Shown here one piece after another: positions 5,502 to 9,330 of a DNA stretch of 9,330 bases (within the stretch, counting starts at the first letter, position 1; the number at the start of each line of letters is the position of its first letter). Source of the stretch: Verrucomicrobiota bacterium. GTDB lineage: Bacteria > Verrucomicrobiota > Verrucomicrobiia > Opitutales > Opitutaceae. Location of the stretch: contig JAEYYL010000399.1 in NCBI GenBank assembly GCA_023430825.1, forward strand, positions 1-9,330. The letters are read 5' to 3'. Made by a program: the position numbers and the translations under genes. Below the pieces are notes generated by a model. It saw only the letters and a program-made list of their open reading frames with translations, searched no databases and was not told where the DNA came from.

Positions 5502-7058
5502 ATGAAGATTCCGACCATCGTTTTCCTCGCCTTGGGCGCCGCCGCCACGCTCGGCTTCGCCCAGACTCCCGCACCGGTCCCAACCGAATCCGGTCTCGTG
5601 CAGGGCGTCGCCCATCAGGACCTGACCATCTACAAAGGCATCCCTTTCGCCGCGCCGCCCGTCGGCGATCTGCGCTGGCGCGCACCGCAGCCGGCCGCGA
5701 AGTGGGAGGGTGTGCGCGCCGCCGACAAGTTCGGCCCCGATCCCTGGCAGGGCGATGGCCAGGGCGCCGTCAGCGAGGACTGCCTTTATCTCAATATTTG
5801 GACGCCCGCGAAATCCGCCGACGAAAAAGTCCCCGTGCTCGTGTGGATCTACGGCGGCGGTTTCTCGTTCGGTTCCAATTCCACGCCGACGCACAACGGC
5901 GAACACCTCGCGCGCAAGGGCGTCGTGCTCGTGACGATCAACTACCGCGTCGGTCCGCTCGGCTTTCTCGCGCATCCCGAACTCAGCGCCGAAAACCCGC
6001 GCCAGGTCTCCGGCAACTACGGTCTGCTCGACCAGATCGCCGGTCTGAAATGGGTGCAGCGCAACATCGCGGCGTTCGGCGGCGATCCCGACCAGGTCAC
6101 GATTTTCGGCGAGTCCGCCGGCGGCATCGCCGTCAGCATGCTTTGCGCGTCGCCCGAGGCGAAGGGGCTTTTCCGCGGCGCGATTTCGCAAAGCGGCGGG
6201 TCCTTCGGCCCCACGCGCGCCACGACCTATCCCGGCGAGAACATGCGCACGCTCGCGCAGGCCGAAGCCTCCGGCGTCGCGTTCGCGCAGAAAGCCGGCG
6301 CCGCATCGATCGCCGAGCTCCGCCAGCTCCCGCCCGAAAAGCTTCCGGCCGGGTGGGGGAGCGGCGCCGCCTGGCCGATCGTCGACGGCTGGGTCATCCC
6401 CGACGACCAGCACAAGCTGTATTCGTCCGGGAACTACAACGACGTGGACATCCTCGTCGGCTACAACTCCGACGAGGGCCTGAGCTTCTCGCGCGAGAAA
6501 ACGCCCGCCGAGTATCGCACCAACGTCGAGATGCGCTACGGCCCGCATGCCGAAGCCTTGCTCAAGGCCTATCCCGCCGGCGCCGACTCCGTGCCGAAGT
6601 CCGCGCGCGACCTGATGCGCGACGCGGCGTTCGGCTGGCAGACGTGGGCCTGGGCGACACTCCAGGCGCGCACCGGCAAATCCAACGTCTTCTATTACTA
6701 CTTCGACCAGCATCCCGAGCGCGCCGCCGATTCCCCCGCCGCCGATCACGGCATGCCGCACGGCGTGGATGTGCCCTACGTGTTTCAAACGCTCGATCGC
6801 AACGACGCGAAGCTCACGACCGGCGACTGGGCGATTTCCGACACGGTGTCCACCTACTGGACGAACTTCGCGAAGCGTGGCGACCCCAACGGCCCGGGCG
6901 TCCCCGCCTGGCCGCGCTATACCGATGGCGATCGCCAGGTGATGTATTTCAAGAACACCGCGCAACCCGGTCCCGTGCCGAGCGCCGACGCGCTCGCCGT
7001 GCTCGATGCCTATTTCGCCTGGCGGCGCACGCCGGAAGGCGCGGCGTGGGCGAAGTGA
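5502..7058 (+). CDS. Exported type-B carboxylesterase
   Basis: This 518-residue enzyme of the carboxylesterase type B family (with para-nitrobenzyl esterases and cholinesterases) hydrolyses carboxylic esters. The signal peptide is about residues 1-20 (MKIPTIVFLALGAAATLGFA, then QTPAP). Family motifs are in order: YKGIPFAAPPVGDLRWR (44-60), EDCLYLNIWTP (92-102), oxyanion-hole YGGGFSFGS (117-125), GNYGLLDQIAGLKWVQRNI (171-189) and FGESAGG (202-208). The catalytic triad is Ser205, Glu325 (NSDEG) and His420 (MPHGVDVPYVF), complete and well spaced. Length is normal. The ATG at 5502 is chosen because the signal peptide begins there; a TTG at 5487 is possible. It follows the REP-like element and precedes the second E-set esterase by 25 bp, so co-transcription downstream is likely. 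Context suggests acyl groups on plant polysaccharides or their oligomers as substrate; this is inference. Confidence 0.93.
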   Translation: MKIPTIVFLALGAAATLGFAQTPAPVPTESGLVQGVAHQDLTIYKGIPFAAPPVGDLRWRAPQPAAKWEGVRAADKFGPDPWQGDGQGAVSEDCLYLNIWTPAKSADEKVPVLVWIYGGGFSFGSNSTPTHNGEHLARKGVVLVTINYRVGPLGFLAHPELSAENPRQVSGNYGLLDQIAGLKWVQRNIAAFGGDPDQVTIFGESAGGIAVSMLCASPEAKGLFRGAISQSGGSFGPTRATTYPGENMRTLAQAEASGVAFAQKAGAASIAELRQLPPEKLPAGWGSGAAWPIVDGWVIPDDQHKLYSSGNYNDVDILVGYNSDEGLSFSREKTPAEYRTNVEMRYGPHAEALLKAYPAGADSVPKSARDLMRDAAFGWQTWAWATLQARTGKSNVFYYYFDQHPERAADSPAADHGMPHGVDVPYVFQTLDRNDAKLTTGDWAISDTVSTYWTNFAKRGDPNGPGVPAWPRYTDGDRQVMYFKNTAQPGPVPSADALAVLDAYFAWRRTPEGAAWAK

Positions 7059-7083
7059 TCGGCGACTGCCGCCATCGTCAGCC

Positions 7084-8244
7084 ATGAAGCTCCGTCCGCT
7101 TTTCGCCGCTCTTTTCATCACCGCCAGTCTGGCGTTTGCCGCCGAGCCGTTGCCCGGTGTGCCCGCCAGCTCGAACGTTCCCGGCGCCCCGTATCCACGA
7201 ATCGACGACGAGGGGCGCGGCCTCTTCCAGCTCAAGGCGCCCGACGCCGCCGCCGTGCAGGTCAATCTGCCGCAGGGCAACTACCCGCTGACCAAAGCCA
7301 CCGACGGCGTGTGGTCGGTCACCACACCGCCGCTCGAACCGGGTTTTCATTACTACGCCTTCCGCGTCGACGGCGCGCTGGTGTTCGATCCGGGCAGCCA
7401 TGCCTTCTTCGGCGCCAGCCGTCACGGCAGCGGCATCGAGGTGCCCGAGCCCGGCGTGGATTTCTACACGCGCAAGGACGTGCCGCACGGCGACCTTCGC
7501 GCGAAATGGTATTTTTCAACGGTGACCGATTCGTGGCGCCGCCTCTTCGTTTATACGCCGCCGGGCTACGATGCGCAGCCGGACCAGCGTTACCCCGTGC
7601 TTTATCTCCAGCACGGCGGCGGCGAGGACGAGACCGGTTGGGCCAACCAGGGCCGGACCGATGTCATCCTCGACAACCTCATCGCCGCCGGCCGTGCGCG
7701 GCCGATGTTGGTCGTGATCGCCAACGGCAGTCTGCCGCGCGAACCCGGCGTCACCGCGCTCTACAGCCGCGCCGGCGTGACCGGCTTCGCCCGCGAATTG
7801 CTGGAAAACATCGTGCCGTTCGTCGAAGCGAACTTCCGTGTGCGAGCCGACGCCCGGCACCGCGCGCTCGCCGGTCTCTCGATGGGCGGCGGGCAATCCT
7901 TCTTCGTCGGCCTCGCGAACACCGACACGTTTTCCGCCGTCGGCGCGTTCAGCACCGGCCTGTTCGGTGGCATCCGTCCGCCGGGCGGAGCCGAGCCCGC
8001 GCCTTTCGACGCCGAGGCGGCGGTGCCGGGACTGCTCAGCGCGCCGCAGTCCTTCAACGACGCGCTCGATCTGTTCTACCTCTCCGTCGGCGAACAGGAC
8101 CCGCGGATCGATGCCACGCGCAACATCGTCGCCGACTTCCGCGCGCGCGGCCTCGAGGTCGAGTTCGCTTCGTTCCCCGGCGGGCACGAGTGGCAGGTCT
8201 GGCGCAAATCGCTGCATGATTTTGTCCCGCGCCTCTTCCGCTGA
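7084..8244 (+). CDS. Exported esterase, E-set domain plus CE1/esterase-D-like domain (complete triad)
   Basis: This 386-residue exported enzyme has the same layout as the 4089-5348 gene. The signal peptide spans residues 1-19 (cleavage after AFA). The E-set/CBM48-like domain covers about 45-120 (GLFQLKAPDAAAVQVNL, HYYAFRVDGALVFDPG), and the catalytic domain about 140-386. Shared with the paralogue are VPHG, FVYTPPGYD and GLSMGG. Here the hydrolase residues are standard: HGGG oxyanion motif (177-180), Ser266, Asp339 (GEQD) and His368 (GGHEWQVWR). This type removes feruloyl or acetyl groups from xylan or pectin side chains. The ATG at 7084, starting MKLRPLFAALF, is 25 bp after the carboxylesterase stop and 13 bp before the GH43-like start, which indicates an operon. 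An ATG at 7006 overlapping the previous gene would bury the signal peptide and is rejected. Confidence 0.93.
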   Translation: MKLRPLFAALFITASLAFAAEPLPGVPASSNVPGAPYPRIDDEGRGLFQLKAPDAAAVQVNLPQGNYPLTKATDGVWSVTTPPLEPGFHYYAFRVDGALVFDPGSHAFFGASRHGSGIEVPEPGVDFYTRKDVPHGDLRAKWYFSTVTDSWRRLFVYTPPGYDAQPDQRYPVLYLQHGGGEDETGWANQGRTDVILDNLIAAGRARPMLVVIANGSLPREPGVTALYSRAGVTGFARELLENIVPFVEANFRVRADARHRALAGLSMGGGQSFFVGLANTDTFSAVGAFSTGLFGGIRPPGGAEPAPFDAEAAVPGLLSAPQSFNDALDLFYLSVGEQDPRIDATRNIVADFRARGLEVEFASFPGGHEWQVWRKSLHDFVPRLFR

Positions 8245-8257
8245 TTTCACCGCTCCC

Positions 8258-9330
8258 ATGTCCTCGTTTCTGAATTTCGCTCCAGTGTTCCGCGTCGTGT
8301 TTTTCGGCGGTCTGCTGACCTGCCTCGTTTCCGCCGGTCTCGCGCAGGCGCCCGCCGCGCCGGCGGCTCCGACCGAACCTCGCCGGCCAGTCGGCACCGT
8401 GATCGTGCCGAGGATCGAGAAACCTGCCACCGCCGGCCCGCGCACGGAGCAGGACATGGGCGGCTATCTCATGGTGTATTTCAAGGACCAGACGCACTCC
8501 GCGTATTTCGCGGTCAGCCGCGATGGCTACGCCTTCACCGACGTCAACGGCGGCGATCCCGTTTTCGACGGCACCGCGCTCGCCGAGCAGAAAGGCGTGC
8601 GCGATCCGCACATCGCGCGCGGGCCCGACGGCGCGTTCTACCTCGCGATGACCGACCTGCATATTTTCGGCGACCGCGCCGGGCACCGCGATACGCGCTG
8701 GCAGCGCCCCGAGGAGAAATACGGCTGGGGCAACAATCGCGCGCTCGTGCTCATGAAGTCCTGGGATCTCATTCACTGGACGCACACGATCTTTCGCGTG
8801 GACCTCGCGTTTCCGGAACTCGGCGACATCGACTGCTCCTGGGCGCCGCAGACGACCTACGATCCCGTCGCCGGCAAGATGGTCGTGTATTTCACGATTC
8901 GATACGAAAACAAGCGCGCGAACATCTTCTGGTCCCACGCGGACGAGGCGTTCACGAAGCTCGAGACCGTTCCGCAAATGATCCCCGGCATCGGCGGCAT
9001 CGATGCCGACCTCACGCTCGTGGACGGCACGTGGCACATGTTTTACGTCGCCGGGGCGAAACTCCGCTACGCCTCGTCCGACCGCCTCGCCGACGGCTAC
9101 ACCCCGACGCCCGAGCGCATCGATCCCGAGACCGTGGACACCGAAGCGCCGAACATCTTCAAGCGCACCGGCACGTCGACCTACGTGCTCATGTATGATG
9201 TCTATGGCGCACGCCCGAACAACATGGGCTTTAGCGAAACCGAGGATTTCAAAACCTTCCGCCACCTCGGTCGCTTCAACGAAGGTGTGATGAAGGGCAC
9301 CAACTTCGCGCGCCCGAAACACGGCGCCGT
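8258..9330 (+). CDS. Exported GH43-like glycoside hydrolase, 3' end cut by the window
   Basis: The frame is open from the ATG at 8258 to the window end, giving 357 residues without a stop. Residues 1-29 look like a signal peptide (hydrophobic FFGGLLTCLVSAGLA), followed by an Ala/Pro-rich linker. The five-bladed propeller of family 43 begins near residue 68 (GGYLMVYFKDQTHSAYFAVSRDG). Likely catalytic residues are Asp77 as base, Asp116 in VRDPH as the pKa-tuning residue, and Glu296 in DTEAPNIF as acid. Other propeller signatures are GNNRALVLMKSWDLIHW, SWAPQTTYD, GGIDADLTLVDGTWHMFYV and YVLMYDVYG. Such enzymes release arabinose or xylose from hemicellulose or pectin; the exact activity is not decidable. 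Some tens of C-terminal residues are probably missing. It is 13 bp after the second E-set esterase, hence likely in one operon. Confidence 0.85.
   Translation, partial: MSSFLNFAPVFRVVFFGGLLTCLVSAGLAQAPAAPAAPTEPRRPVGTVIVPRIEKPATAGPRTEQDMGGYLMVYFKDQTHSAYFAVSRDGYAFTDVNGGDPVFDGTALAEQKGVRDPHIARGPDGAFYLAMTDLHIFGDRAGHRDTRWQRPEEKYGWGNNRALVLMKSWDLIHWTHTIFRVDLAFPELGDIDCSWAPQTTYDPVAGKMVVYFTIRYENKRANIFWSHADEAFTKLETVPQMIPGIGGIDADLTLVDGTWHMFYVAGAKLRYASSDRLADGYTPTPERIDPETVDTEAPNIFKRTGTSTYVLMYDVYGARPNNMGFSETEDFKTFRHLGRFNEGVMKGTNFARPKHGA

Noticed and set aside
7006..7083. Earlier start for the second E-set esterase
   Set aside because: It overlaps the carboxylesterase end and would place charged low-complexity residues before a good signal peptide starting at 7084.
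5448..7280. 610-codon minus-strand open frame opposite the carboxylesterase
   Set aside because: Antisense shadow; Gly/Arg/Val/Ala low-complexity translation, no motifs, while the plus strand carries a complete catalytic triad.
1..9330. CRISPR arrays, tRNA or rRNA genes, insertion sequences
   Set aside because: No direct-repeat array, no tRNA cloverleaf or conserved rRNA segment, and no transposase motif was seen on either strand.

Overview
The window is GC-rich (roughly two thirds by eye), with strong G/C third-position bias, no Shine-Dalgarno motifs before the starts, and secreted sugar-ester and glycan enzymes. This fits a free-living polysaccharide degrader. The protein styles and C/T-rich gene leaders suggest the Opitutaceae (Verrucomicrobiota), but that placement is inference from memory of the families, not a search result.

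Left part (1-1450): a minus-strand Rnk-type GreA/GreB-fold regulator (9-449), then about 1 kb without a convincing gene. That gap holds three strong GC hairpins and a long-range inverted pair (840-854 with 991-1005) that could close a structured RNA. Middle part (1451-3997): a short ribosome hibernation factor (S30AE domain), an aldo/keto reductase-fold protein, an 80-residue minus-strand protein with a CPPC motif, and a VOC/glyoxalase-fold protein. The most striking observation is that the aldo/keto reductase has lost all four residues of the catalytic tetrad (Asp, Tyr, Lys, His) while keeping the rest of the fold. It reads as an intact pseudoenzyme.

Right part (4089-9330): a run of exported enzymes on the plus strand. 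In order: an esterase with an N-terminal E-set domain, a REP-like palindromic element, a type-B carboxylesterase, a second E-set esterase, and a GH43-like glycosidase cut by the window edge. The last three are 25 and 13 bp apart and probably form an operon. Together they look like a hemicellulose or pectin side-chain module: esterases remove acyl or feruloyl groups and the GH43 enzyme cleaves arabinose or xylose linkages. No SusC/SusD-like protein, transporter or regulator is visible. The two E-set esterases look like diverged paralogues; the first has Glu where the second has the catalytic Asp, and has lost the His-Gly oxyanion motif.

No tRNA, rRNA, CRISPR array, transposase or phage gene was found.
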